Shown here piece by piece: positions 40,693 through 49,701 of a stretch of DNA of 64,000 nucleotides. The translations under genes and the position numbers were made by a program. The stretch covers positions 16,287-80,286 of the forward strand of contig JBGPPD010000002.1 of assembly GCA_041488375.1 (NCBI GenBank). The letters are read 5' to 3'. The notes beneath the pieces were generated by a model that saw nothing but the letters and a program-made list of their open reading frames with translations, did not search any database and was not told the DNA's origin. The stretch comes from JAABQT01 sp041488375 (lineage in GTDB: Bacteria; Pseudomonadota; Gammaproteobacteria; Burkholderiales; SG8-39). Every line of letters begins with the position of its first letter. Positions within the stretch are counted from its first letter, which is position 1.

Positions 40693-43266
40693 CTAGGCGG
40701 CGCGCCGCCTGCGGGCGGGCGCCCGGGGGCGCTTTGGCGGCTTGGCCGCTTTCGCAGCCGGCGCCGGCTTTTCCTTCCGGATCGGTTTTACCTCCGCGGC
40801 GGGCGCACCGGCCTTGCCGGCAGTCCCGGGCTTGGCCGCGCGCGGCTGGAACTCGAAGCCGATCTTGCCGCCCGGCGTCTTCACCAGGAAGGCCTTGAAC
40901 GGGCGTCCCTTCTTGGAGATGAAGCGCGGCAGCAGGTCGGTGCGGCCCGTGGCGAGCAGCTTCTGCAGTTGCTCACGCTCGATCGGCTGCTGCAGGATGA
41001 TCTTCCCGGTGCGGAAATCGCAACTGCGCTCCGCGCCCACCGACTTCTCGCAGACGTAGGCGACGCCGTGGTCGTACACGCCGGAGCCGCACTTGGGGCA
41101 GGTGCCCAGGCGCTCCTGCTTGCTGAAATCCTGCGCGGGCTCGCTGTCGGAGGCGCTGCCTTGGCCGAAGTCAAACTCGGTGCGGAACTCGTCGTTGAGC
41201 TTCATCGCGGCGGAAAAGGGCTTGCCCATGCGGCTGCGAAAGCCTGTCAAAGGTCCGATGTAACGCTTGGTGATCAGCTCGGCAACTTCCTCGGGCGACC
41301 ACTCGCGACCCGAGGTGACCTTCCACAGCGAGAAATCGCACTTCTGGCACTGGAATTTGCGGTAATTCTCCTGCACGGTGCCGCCGCACTTCGGGCACGG
41401 AGCGGGCACCGTTGCATAAACCGTATCCGGTATCTCGCCGTGCTTGATGATTTCGACGGTGTTCTTGACCAGCGCCCAGATCTCCTTCATGAACGCGTCG
41501 CGCGTCAGTTTGCCCTGCTCGATCAACCGCAGCTTGTGCTCCCACTCTCCCGTCAGCTCCGGCGAGGCGAGCTCGACGATGCCGAGCATGTGCAAAGCAA
41601 ACATCAGCGAAAACGCCTTGGGCGTCGGAACCAGTTCCCTGCCGCTGCGGTGCACGTACTCCTCGCGGATCAGCCCTTCGATGATGGCCGCACGCGTCGC
41701 CGGCGTGCCCAGACCCTTGGCCTCCATCGCCTCGCGCAGCTCGTCGTCCTCCACCAGCTTGCCGGCACCTTCCATGGCCGACAGCAGCGTCGCCTCGCTG
41801 TAGCGGGCAGGGGGCTTGGTCTGCAGGGCGGAGGCAGCTACCTCGAGCGTCTTCACCTTCTCGCCGTTGCCCACCGGCGGCAGGTTCTCATTCTCATCCT
41901 GAGTTGCCCGACCGTATATCGCGAGCCAGCCGGCGCTTTGCAGCACCTTGCCCTCGGTTCTGAAACGATGCTCGCCGACAGTAGTGATGCGTGTGGTCTG
42001 CAGGAACTCCGCCGAAGGGTGGAATACGGCGAGGAAGCGTCGTACCACCAGGTCGTACAGCTTGCGCTCGGCCTCGTTCAGATTCTTGGGCGACTGCAGC
42101 GTCGGGATGATGGCGAAGTGATCCGAGATCTTGCTGTTATCGAAGATGCGGCGGTTGGGTTTCACCCAGCCGTTCTTGAGCACTGCTTTGGCAAAGGGGG
42201 CGTAGTCGCGATCGGCGGTGAGCATGTCCATCGCCTTCTTCACCGTGCCGACGTAATCCTCGGGCAGCGCCCGCGAATCGGTACGCGGATAGGTCAGCAC
42301 CTTGTGGCGCTCGTAGAGCGCCTGCGCCAGCGACAAGGTGCCGCGCGCCGAGAAGCCGAAGCGGCCGTTGGCTTCACGCTGCAAGCTGGTCAGGTCGAAC
42401 AGCAGCGGCGAGGCCTGCGTGGTCGGCTTGGTCTCCTCGGTGACGGTCCCGGGCTTGCCGATACTGGCGGCGACGACCGCTTCGGCGGCGGCGGCCTGCC
42501 ACCACCTCTCCGGCTTGCGCTCCGCGTCGTCGGCCTTGCGGAACTCCGGATCAAACCAGCGTCCCGCGTACTCGCCTGCCTTGGCGCCGAAACGTGCGTG
42601 TACTTCCCAGTAGTCCCGCGGCTTGAATTCGCGGATGCGTTCCTCACGCTCCACCAGGATCGCGAGGGTCGGCGTCTGCACGCGGCCGACAGTGGTCAGG
42701 TAGAAGCCGCCTTCCTTGGAGTTGAACGCGGTCATGGCACGGGTGCCATTGATGCCCATTAGCCAGTCAGCCTCGGAGCGGCTCTTGGCGGCATCTGCAA
42801 GCGGCAGCAGGTCCCTGTCACCGCGCAGGTGGGTGAAGCCGTCGCGTATCGAAGCCGTCGTCATCGACTGCAACCACAGGCGCTGGATCGGCTTCCTGCT
42901 GTGCGCATGCTGCACGATGTAGCGGAAGATCAGCTCGCCCTCGCGACCCGCGTCGCAGGCGTTGATCAGGCCGTCAACGTCCTTGCGCTTGAGGAGCCGC
43001 AACAGCAGGTTGAGCCGCTCGGCGCCACGCTCGATCGGCGCCAGATCGAAATGCGGTGGGATGACCGGCAGGTTCGCGAACGACCACTTGCCGCGCTTGA
43101 CATCGAACTGTTCCGGCACCGTGAGCTCGAGCAGGTGGCCGACGGCGGACGACAGCACGTACTCGTTGCTCTCGAAGTAATCGCCCTTGCGCGTGAAGCC
43201 GCTCAGCGCGCGCGCGATGTCCGCGGCGACGGACGGTTTCTCGGCAATGATCAGTTTCTTGTTCAT
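40693..43266 (-). CDS. topB: DNA topoisomerase III
   Basis: This 857-residue type IA topoisomerase has the TOPRIM segment IAEKPSVAADIARAL and DAGREGELIFRY, and the catalytic tyrosine in LTYPRTDSRAL. The C-terminal part holds two zinc-ribbon-like elements (CPKCGGTVQ...CQKC; CPKCGSGVY...C) and a lysine/proline/arginine-rich tail. It decatenates and relaxes negatively supercoiled DNA through single-strand passage. It is longer than E. coli TopB because of the C-terminal additions usual in Betaproteobacteria. It follows smg in the dprA-smg-topB order. Confidence 0.93.
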   Translation of the reverse strand: MNKKLIIAEKPSVAADIARALSGFTRKGDYFESNEYVLSSAVGHLLELTVPEQFDVKRGKWSFANLPVIPPHFDLAPIERGAERLNLLLRLLKRKDVDGLINACDAGREGELIFRYIVQHAHSRKPIQRLWLQSMTTASIRDGFTHLRGDRDLLPLADAAKSRSEADWLMGINGTRAMTAFNSKEGGFYLTTVGRVQTPTLAILVEREERIREFKPRDYWEVHARFGAKAGEYAGRWFDPEFRKADDAERKPERWWQAAAAEAVVAASIGKPGTVTEETKPTTQASPLLFDLTSLQREANGRFGFSARGTLSLAQALYERHKVLTYPRTDSRALPEDYVGTVKKAMDMLTADRDYAPFAKAVLKNGWVKPNRRIFDNSKISDHFAIIPTLQSPKNLNEAERKLYDLVVRRFLAVFHPSAEFLQTTRITTVGEHRFRTEGKVLQSAGWLAIYGRATQDENENLPPVGNGEKVKTLEVAASALQTKPPARYSEATLLSAMEGAGKLVEDDELREAMEAKGLGTPATRAAIIEGLIREEYVHRSGRELVPTPKAFSLMFALHMLGIVELASPELTGEWEHKLRLIEQGKLTRDAFMKEIWALVKNTVEIIKHGEIPDTVYATVPAPCPKCGGTVQENYRKFQCQKCDFSLWKVTSGREWSPEEVAELITKRYIGPLTGFRSRMGKPFSAAMKLNDEFRTEFDFGQGSASDSEPAQDFSKQERLGTCPKCGSGVYDHGVAYVCEKSVGAERSCDFRTGKIILQQPIEREQLQKLLATGRTDLLPRFISKKGRPFKAFLVKTPGGKIGFEFQPRAAKPGTAGKAGAPAAEVKPIRKEKPAPAAKAAKPPKRPRAPARRRRAA

Positions 43267-43357
43267 GCGGCGCGAAAGGCCGCAGAGGATACCTGCAAAG
43301 AACGTGCCGTTACAACCGTTACCTGTTTCCCCACGCGCCTATGCGCGCGCAAACCCT

Positions 43358-43816
43358 TTAGCTCGGCAGACGCCCGCCGCGCGCCGACAGCAACTCCTCG
43401 GCGATCAGCTGGCTGGCCGGGGTGCGCTGGTTCCACAGGACCATCAGCACGATCAGTTTGAGCTGATCCAGCGACAGCGTGTCGCCGATGGCCGCCAGCG
43501 CACGCTCGATGATGTGCTCGCGGGTGGGTGGCGTGAGGATGCCGGATTGCTCCAGGTACATCAGGAAACCGCGGCAGTCGACGTCCAGCTTCGCGAGTTC
43601 CTTCGGTGCGAACGCGCGGAACGCATTGCCACGTTCGGGCAGCGGCGCCAGGGAACGCTGCGGCGTGCGCACCACGCCGGCCATCCAGCTCAGCGCCTCG
43701 CTGATGTCCGATTCATCGAAGCCGGCGGCCGACAGCTTCTTCGCCACCCGGTCGGCGTCATGCGACAGATCGGCCTGGTGGCAGTTCTCGAACAGGTAGA
43801 CGAGGATGTCGAACAT
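43358..43816 (-). CDS. smg: Smg protein (DUF494)
   Basis: From the ATG giving MFDILVYLFENC it is 152 residues, the standard length of Smg/DUF494, with an AGGAG eight bases upstream. The family is helical, conserved in Beta- and Gammaproteobacteria, and of unclear biochemical role. It is nearly always beside dprA, as here. Nine extra in-frame codons upstream overlap dprA and are not needed. Confidence 0.9.
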   Translation of the reverse strand: MFDILVYLFENCHQADLSHDADRVAKKLSAAGFDESDISEALSWMAGVVRTPQRSLAPLPERGNAFRAFAPKELAKLDVDCRGFLMYLEQSGILTPPTREHIIERALAAIGDTLSLDQLKLIVLMVLWNQRTPASQLIAEELLSARGGRLPS

Positions 43817-43839
43817 GTTGTTGTTCTCCTGGGTGGGCA

Positions 43840-44928
43840 TCAACTGAGGCGTTGGAACAGCCCGCCTGGCAGCGTGGCGATGCGGCCGGCAAGCTCCAGT
43901 CGCAGCAGTTCAGCGGACACGCGCTCGGCGGGCAACCCGGCACGCGCACAGATCGAGTCAAGGTCCACGGGCTCGAATCCCATGTGCGACAACAGCGGCT
44001 CGGGTTGCGCGTGCGGACTCGCCGCTGCGCGTGTCGAGGCAAAGCCGGTGCGCTGAAACGCGGTCAACTCGGCGAGGACGTCCTCGGCTGATTCGACCAG
44101 CTTGGCGCCCTGCTTGATCAACGCGTGGCAACCCTTGGTGAGCGGGGAATGGATCGATCCGGGAAGCGCGAACACTTCGCGGCCCTGATCGGTGGCGGCG
44201 CGCGCGGTTATCAGGGATCCCGAGGCAAGCGCCGCCTCGATGACCAGGCAACCATGCGCCAATCCGCTGATCAGCCGGTTGCGGCGCGGAAAATTGTGCG
44301 CAGCGCCGCCGGTGCCGAGCGGGAACTCGGACAATAGCAATCCCGTTTCAGCGATGCGCGCCGCAAGCGGCGCGTTTTGCCGCGGGTAAACCACGTCGAC
44401 GCCGGTGCCGAAGAGCGCGATGGTCGACCCCTCGGCGGCGAGGCCGCCCCGGTGGGCGGCGGCGTCAATCCCCAGGGCGAGCCCGGAAACGATGGTCAAG
44501 CCGGCAGCACTGAACGCCTTGGCGAAATTCTCAGCGTCGCGCACGCCTTGCGCGGTGGCGTTTCGGCTACCGACCACCGCGAGGGACGGCCGGCCCAGCA
44601 GTTCGACGCGGCCCACGGCGTAGAGCAGTGGCGGCGGGTCAGGGATCTCGAGCAATAACCTGGGATACGCGGCATCCGCCAGCGTGACGATCGCGTTCCC
44701 GGGTGCCTCCGCCCAGCGCAATGCGTGTTCAACGGCTGGCGCAATAGCCCCCGGGTTCAGCAATTGCGCCGCGGCGGGGCCAGCGGCGCGCTCAAGCTGT
44801 GGCCGGGTTGCGGCCAGGATTTTTTCCGGAAGGCCGAATTCCTTCAACAGACTGCGAATCGCGGCGGGACCGAGCCCGGGGGTGAGCGTGAGTCGTAGCC
44901 AACTCGCCAGCCCGGGATCCTGCGTCAT
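43840..44928 (-). CDS. dprA: DNA-processing protein DprA
   Basis: The 362-residue protein has the N-terminal SAM-like domain, the extended Rossmann fold (VVGSRNATAQG, then VSGLALGIDAAAHRGGL and FPRRNRLISGLAHG) and a C-terminal winged helix (LDSICARAGLPAERVSAELL). It loads RecA on incoming single-stranded DNA during natural transformation. It stands between the LysM gene and smg on the minus strand. Confidence 0.95.
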   Translation of the reverse strand: MTQDPGLASWLRLTLTPGLGPAAIRSLLKEFGLPEKILAATRPQLERAAGPAAAQLLNPGAIAPAVEHALRWAEAPGNAIVTLADAAYPRLLLEIPDPPPLLYAVGRVELLGRPSLAVVGSRNATAQGVRDAENFAKAFSAAGLTIVSGLALGIDAAAHRGGLAAEGSTIALFGTGVDVVYPRQNAPLAARIAETGLLLSEFPLGTGGAAHNFPRRNRLISGLAHGCLVIEAALASGSLITARAATDQGREVFALPGSIHSPLTKGCHALIKQGAKLVESAEDVLAELTAFQRTGFASTRAAASPHAQPEPLLSHMGFEPVDLDSICARAGLPAERVSAELLRLELAGRIATLPGGLFQRLS

Positions 44929-45003
44929 CCGGGCGGCGACAACCGGAGGCCGATGCCTCCGCCCTGTGGCGCCGGTGCCGCGCAGCGCCAGCGTACAAGA
45001 TGC

Positions 45004-46176
45004 CTAGGGAGTCTGGATGACATCCAACGCGTTGACGGGCCTCGAGACGCGCATGACCACGGCATAGGATACGCGGTCAAAGATGCGAAACACAAACGCC
45101 AAGCCGTAACGTTCGTCGGGCAACTTGAACGTCGCCGGACCCGAACTGGTTATCGTAGAGGCGTCCGCAATGACCGGTCCAGGACGGTAAAGGGCGAATA
45201 CGTGCCCGACTTCAACCCCGTCCGACTGCCCGCGATTCAGCGTGACGATGGACTGCGGGCCGGCTTCGCCGAGCTTGCCCAGTCCACCGTACACACCGAT
45301 GACCCGGCCCTGCATGAACACGGCGGGTGCGTGCGGCGCATACTTGGGTACTTCCGGCACGCCGGCCGGCAGCAGCTTGTCACCCCTGCCGACTTCCTGC
45401 GTCACGGTTGTGAGTTGCACGGTGGCCGGATCCCCGGCGCGCGTGACGCGGGCGGTGCCGAGATAGATTGCCTCGTAGCCAAGGGTGATATTCGTATCTG
45501 GATCCACCAGCGCTTTGCCGCGGCGATAGACGAACCAGTTCTCTTCCCGCGAGTCGCCGATACCGCGCACATAGGCGCGATTGCCGGCCTCGATGATCAC
45601 GCGGTTGTCCTCGGTGGCGATGATCGTCGGCGCGTTGTCCAGGCCATCTGCCTCGACGACCAGCGGACGCGACAGGAAGGGTTCGATAATGTTGGGCGGA
45701 ATGCTGGGAATGGCGTCCTTGGCTGTCGATTCGGCGCGTACGCGCGGCGAAAGCTTGACCGTTCCTACACTTCCGCTTCCCTCCAAGCCGGTCCTGCCAG
45801 TCGCCGTCGGAGCCCCACCCGCCGTGCCGGCGGTGGTACCAGCGCCGGAGTCGGCACCCGGGGTGGCGTCGCGTCCCGCAATAGACAAGGTGCCGCGGGC
45901 GCGGTCCAGCACGATCACGTCTCCCGGGTAGATCCAGTGCGGGTTGCGTATCTGCTCGCGGTTGAAATTCCAGATTTCCGGCCAGCGCCAGGGTGAATCC
46001 GTGTAACGCTCGGAGATGCCCCACAGCGTGTCCCCGCGCACCACGACGTAGCGATCGGGGGCATCCTGTTTGAACGCAATCGGGGTTGTCGGGACCTGTG
46101 CCAGCACCGGTCCGCCAGTGAGGCTGGCGAGGACAAAAACGAGTGCTGTGATAGACTTACGCAATTGGTCGTGCAT
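45004..46176 (-). CDS. exported LysM-domain peptidoglycan-binding protein
   Basis: From the ATG giving MHDQLRKSITA it is 390 residues. A signal peptide ends near VLAQVP. One LysM domain follows at about residues 45-95 (YVVVRGDTLWGISERY to HWIYPGDVIVLD). The rest is a glycine/alanine/threonine-rich linker and a beta-rich C-terminal half with no motif I know. It probably sits in the periplasm bound to peptidoglycan. Homologues are usually found next to dprA and divergent from def, as here. The precise role is unknown. Confidence 0.85.
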   Translation of the reverse strand: MHDQLRKSITALVFVLASLTGGPVLAQVPTTPIAFKQDAPDRYVVVRGDTLWGISERYTDSPWRWPEIWNFNREQIRNPHWIYPGDVIVLDRARGTLSIAGRDATPGADSGAGTTAGTAGGAPTATGRTGLEGSGSVGTVKLSPRVRAESTAKDAIPSIPPNIIEPFLSRPLVVEADGLDNAPTIIATEDNRVIIEAGNRAYVRGIGDSREENWFVYRRGKALVDPDTNITLGYEAIYLGTARVTRAGDPATVQLTTVTQEVGRGDKLLPAGVPEVPKYAPHAPAVFMQGRVIGVYGGLGKLGEAGPQSIVTLNRGQSDGVEVGHVFALYRPGPVIADASTITSSGPATFKLPDERYGLAFVFRIFDRVSYAVVMRVSRPVNALDVIQTP

Positions 46177-46319
46177 GGGGCCCCCGAACCTTTCCTTGTT
46201 CCCGGGCTGGCGTGAAAATCCCTTTGCCATCCAAATGTAGCATAAACGTCGAATTGTTTACCTGCTGCCTTAGATTGTGCATCTAATTTATTCAATTTGC
46301 AACGCTATTTCCCTGTCAG
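46177..46319. promoter_or_regulatory. divergent LysM/def intergenic region
   Basis: This 143-base gap is markedly AT-richer than its surroundings and must hold both promoters. A six-base inverted repeat, TTAGAT and ATCTAA with a five-base centre, lies at 46270-46286 and could be an operator. I cannot choose a convincing -35/-10 pair for either gene. Confidence 0.45.
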
Positions 46320-46823
46320 ATGGCCCAACTGAACATCCTGCGCTACCCTGATGCCCGGCTGCATAAGCTGGCCGCGCCGGTGACGGTCTTCGACGAGTCG
46401 CTCAAGACCCTGGTGCGCGAGCTGGCCGAGACCATGTATGCCGCCCCGGGCGTTGGGTTGGCCGCCACGCAGGTCGATGTGCATAGGCAAGTCATCGTGG
46501 TCGATGTTTCGGAGCGGCGCGATTCTTTGGTGGTGCTGGTCAATCCCGAAATTGTCGAGGCCTCCGGCATATCCGACATCGAGGAAGGCTGCCTCTCGGT
46601 GCCCGGCGTTTACGACGTCGTGGCGCGCGCCGAGCGCGTCAAGGTGCGGGCCTACGATCAGAACGGCAATCCGTTTACGCTCGAAGCGCAGGGCCTGCTC
46701 GCAGTGTGCATCCAGCACGAGATGGACCACCTGAAGGGCAAGGTGTTCGTCGAGTATCTTTCGCAGCTCAAGCAGCAGCGCGTGCGCGCCAGGCTCGCCA
46801 AGCAGTTGCGCAAGTCTGCCTAA
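46320..46823 (+). CDS. def: peptide deformylase
   Basis: The 167-residue metalloenzyme has all three motifs: GVGLAATQ, EGCLSVPG with ligand C91, and QHEMDHL with H133, E134 and H137. It removes the formyl group from nascent proteins. The start ATG has no clear ribosome binding site. The stop is followed after six bases by the apparent CTG start of fmt in the same frame. Confidence 0.97.
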   Translation: MAQLNILRYPDARLHKLAAPVTVFDESLKTLVRELAETMYAAPGVGLAATQVDVHRQVIVVDVSERRDSLVVLVNPEIVEASGISDIEEGCLSVPGVYDVVARAERVKVRAYDQNGNPFTLEAQGLLAVCIQHEMDHLKGKVFVEYLSQLKQQRVRARLAKQLRKSA

Positions 46824-46829
46824 GCCTTC

Positions 46830-47753
46830 CTGCGCCTAGTTTTCGCGGGTACGCCTGAATTTGCCGAGCGCGCGTTGGCCGCGCTGCTCGCGGCGGGCCA
46901 CACAGTTTCGCTCGTACTGACCCAGCCAGACCGGCCCTCGGGGCGAGGCCTGCGGACGGTGGCCGGCGCCGTGAAGCGCTACGCGCTGTCGCAGGGTTTG
47001 GAGGTCTTCCAACCAGTCTCCTTGCGCGAGGACGCCGCACGAGTCCGCATTGCTGCGGCACGTCCCGCGGTCCTCGTGGTCGCAGCCTACGGACTGCTCC
47101 TGCCGCAGGCGGTGCTCGACATCCCAGCGCGGGGCGCACTCAACATCCATGCATCCTTGCTGCCACGCTGGCGTGGCGCGGCGCCGATCCAGCGCGCGCT
47201 GCTGGCCGGTGACACCCAGACCGGCATCACCATCATGCAAATGGACGCCGGGCTGGACACCGGGCCCATGTTGCTGCAGCAGAACCTCGCCATTGCGCCG
47301 GACGACGACGCGCAGACCCTGCACGACAAGCTCGCCGAGCTTGGCGCACGACTCATCGTCGCTGCCATCGTGGAGGTTGAAGCTGGGACTGCGCGGCTGG
47401 CGCCGCAGCCGGTGGCGGGCGTGACCTACGCGCAAAAAATCGTAAAGCGCGACGCGGAAATCGACTGGGCGGCTCCTGCGGCGCAAATCGAGCGGACGGT
47501 GCGCGCGCTGCGCCCGTTTCCCGGTGCCACAGCCAGGTTGAAGGGAGATGGTTTGAAACTGTGGCGCACGCAAATCGCTGACGCGCGCGGTGAGCCCGGC
47601 CGGGTGATTGCAGTCGGCCCGGACGGGATCCTGGTGGCTTGCGGCGAGGGTGCCCTGCTGGTCACCGAGTTGCAACGGGCGGGTGGTAAGCGCCTCGCCG
47701 CCGGGGAGTTCCTGCGCGGTGCGCCGCTCGCGCCGGGCGAAATACTTCGATGA
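46830..47753 (+). CDS. fmt: methionyl-tRNA formyltransferase with apparent CTG start
   Basis: The conserved N-terminus (LRLVFAGTPEFAERAL) reads in frame from a CTG at 46830, only two codons after the def stop. No ATG, GTG or TTG precedes it within the frame. With this start the length is 307 residues, as expected. The catalytic residues are in ALNIHASLLPRWRGAAP (Asn, His) and IMQMDAGLDTGPML (Asp). It formylates initiator Met-tRNA. A TTG at 46875 would remove the FAGTPEF strand needed for the formyl-folate site, so I reject it. The stop overlaps rsmB by four bases. Confidence 0.9.
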   Translation: MRLVFAGTPEFAERALAALLAAGHTVSLVLTQPDRPSGRGLRTVAGAVKRYALSQGLEVFQPVSLREDAARVRIAAARPAVLVVAAYGLLLPQAVLDIPARGALNIHASLLPRWRGAAPIQRALLAGDTQTGITIMQMDAGLDTGPMLLQQNLAIAPDDDAQTLHDKLAELGARLIVAAIVEVEAGTARLAPQPVAGVTYAQKIVKRDAEIDWAAPAAQIERTVRALRPFPGATARLKGDGLKLWRTQIADARGEPGRVIAVGPDGILVACGEGALLVTELQRAGGKRLAAGEFLRGAPLAPGEILR

Positions 47754-49018
47754 GGCGCTCCGCTGACCTGGCGCCGGCGCTTGCCGCAGCGGCACGCGCG
47801 GTCGCCGCGGTCGCAGCGGGACGCAGCCTGGCCGACGCGTTGCAGCACAGGACCGACGACGCGGCGGGCGGCGCTCTCACGGATCTCTGCTACAGCACCC
47901 TGCGCCGTTACGGCTGGGTGCAGGCGATGGTGCGAACGCTGTCGCACGAGGGCGCCGGCAATCCGCGCCTGGAGGCGCTGCTGTGGTGCGCGCTATCCTG
48001 TCTCGATGGCGGCCGCTACAGTGATTACACGGTGGTAGACCAGGCCGTGCGCGCCACTGCGCTGCTCGAGCTCTGGCCTGCGCGCGGCTACGTCAACGGG
48101 TCGTTGCGCACCTTTCTGCGGCAGCGCGCTACGCTGGCGCGCCGCGTCGCTTCGGATCCCCAGGCGCTGCACCAGCATCCGCTTTGGTGGTTGGAAACGC
48201 TGCAGCATGCCTACCCGGAGAACTGGCGAGCGATCGCCGCCGCCGGCAATACTCACCCTCCCATGTGCTTGCGCGTCAACCGCAGGCGCGCTGAGGTCGA
48301 CGCCTTTGCAGTGCGGCTAGCAGGGGCCGGCATAGCCACGACGCGTGCCGGCCCCTGCGCGTTGCTTGTGCACAAGCCACTGCCGGTCGCGGGCGTCCCG
48401 GGTTTCGCCGAGGGCGAGGTTTCGGTGCAGGATGCGGGCGCACAGCGTGCCGCGGAATATCTCGACCTCGCGCACGGCCAGCGTGTGCTCGACGCCTGCG
48501 CGGCGCCCGGCGGAAAGAGTGCGCATGTCCTGGAGATGCACGACGTGGATCTTGTCGCACTCGAAGCGGACGAGGCCCGTGCGGCCCGCATCGGAACGGG
48601 CCTTAGCCGGCTAGGCCTTGCCGCCCGAGTGCAGGTGGCGGACTGCACGGCTGTAGAAGCGTGGTGGGACGGCCGCGTCTTCGACCGTGTGCTTGCCGAC
48701 GTACCGTGCACCGGCTCCGGCGTGGCGCGGCGCCATCCGGATATCAAGTGGCTGCGCCGCGCGTCCGACGTGCCGACGTTTGCGCGCCGCCAGGCAGCGA
48801 TCCTCGACGCGCTTTGGCGAGTCCTCGCCCCGGGTGGTAAATTGCTGTATGTCACCTGCTCGGTGTTTCCCGAGGAGAACGGCGCCGTGGTGGACGCATT
48901 CTGTGCACGCACCGCGCAGGCACGGCGGTGCGAACTACCCGGCGGCGCGCCGGCGCAGTTGTTGCCCGGCGCCGAGCACGACGGGTTCTACTTCGCACTG
49001 CTAGAAAAGTCCCGCTGA
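47750..49018 (+). CDS. rsmB: 16S rRNA m5C967 methyltransferase RsmB
   Basis: The 422-residue protein has an N-terminal NusB-like helical domain and a C-terminal Rossmann methyltransferase with DACAAPGGKSAHVLE. The catalytic cysteines lie in ADVPCTGSGVARRHPD and YVTCSVFPEENGAVV. It methylates C967 of 16S rRNA. The ATG overlaps the fmt stop (ATGA), and the next gene begins 11 bases after its stop. Confidence 0.94.
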   Translation: MRRSADLAPALAAAARAVAAVAAGRSLADALQHRTDDAAGGALTDLCYSTLRRYGWVQAMVRTLSHEGAGNPRLEALLWCALSCLDGGRYSDYTVVDQAVRATALLELWPARGYVNGSLRTFLRQRATLARRVASDPQALHQHPLWWLETLQHAYPENWRAIAAAGNTHPPMCLRVNRRRAEVDAFAVRLAGAGIATTRAGPCALLVHKPLPVAGVPGFAEGEVSVQDAGAQRAAEYLDLAHGQRVLDACAAPGGKSAHVLEMHDVDLVALEADEARAARIGTGLSRLGLAARVQVADCTAVEAWWDGRVFDRVLADVPCTGSGVARRHPDIKWLRRASDVPTFARRQAAILDALWRVLAPGGKLLYVTCSVFPEENGAVVDAFCARTAQARRCELPGGAPAQLLPGAEHDGFYFALLEKSR

Positions 49019-49029
49019 GCCGGCGCGCG

Positions 49030-49701
49030 ATGCGAACCAGCGCCATCCTGCCGAAGTTCCTTGTCGCGCTGGCTTGCGCGGCGGCGCTGTGCGCGCGCGC
49101 CGACGACATCGACGTGATCGATGCGCGCCTCGCCGCCTCGGAGGAAGGCCTGTTGCTGAGCGCGGACTTCGCGTTCGAGTTCAATTCGCGCCTGAGCGAA
49201 GCGGTAGCCAACGGTATTCCCCTGTATTTCGTGGTCGATTTCGAACTCACGCGCCCACGCTGGTACTGGTTCGACGAGAACGCAGTGTCGCGGCGCACGC
49301 AGCTACGCCTGTCCTATCACGCACTGTCGCGGCAGTACCGCGTGTCGACTGGTCCGTTGCACCAGAATTTCTCCACGCTGGATGACGCTTTGGACGTGAT
49401 GCGCCGGTTACGCAACTGGCAGGTGCTGGAGCGCTCGGTGACGCTGAGCGGCTCCAGTTACGAGGCCGCGGTGCGCATGCGCCTGGACCCGGCGCAGCTC
49501 CCCAAGCCGCTGCAACTCTCCGCACTGACCAACCGCGAATTGCACCTGGAGTCGCCGTGGCGGCGCTTCATCTTCCTGCCGCCGCACGCCGCGCCCGCAC
49601 CGCCGGCCATCACGCCCGCTGCGCCGGCCGCCGCGCCCGCACCGCTGGCGCCGCAGACCACCCTCGGGCCGCGCGAAGCACAGGATGGAGGGCAGAAATG
49701 A
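49030..49701 (+). CDS. exported DUF4390 family protein
   Basis: From the ATG giving MRTSAILPKFL it is 223 residues with a signal peptide ending near LCARA. The body holds the DUF4390 pattern (FEFNSRLSEAVANGIPLYFVVDFELTRPRWYW, seen in parts) and ends in a long alanine/proline-rich tail. The family always lies just upstream of the ntrY-like kinase in Betaproteobacteria; its function is unknown. The stop overlaps the kinase start (ATGA), suggesting a partner role in envelope sensing. Confidence 0.85.
   Translation: MRTSAILPKFLVALACAAALCARADDIDVIDARLAASEEGLLLSADFAFEFNSRLSEAVANGIPLYFVVDFELTRPRWYWFDENAVSRRTQLRLSYHALSRQYRVSTGPLHQNFSTLDDALDVMRRLRNWQVLERSVTLSGSSYEAAVRMRLDPAQLPKPLQLSALTNRELHLESPWRRFIFLPPHAAPAPPAITPAAPAAAPAPLAPQTTLGPREAQDGGQK

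Noticed and set aside
40969..42762. A 597-codon frame opposite topB
   Set aside because: It is fully inside the topoisomerase gene, which has all catalytic motifs.
46875..46877. TTG at 46875 as the fmt start
   Set aside because: It would delete the conserved FAGTPEF strand, which is encoded in frame just upstream.
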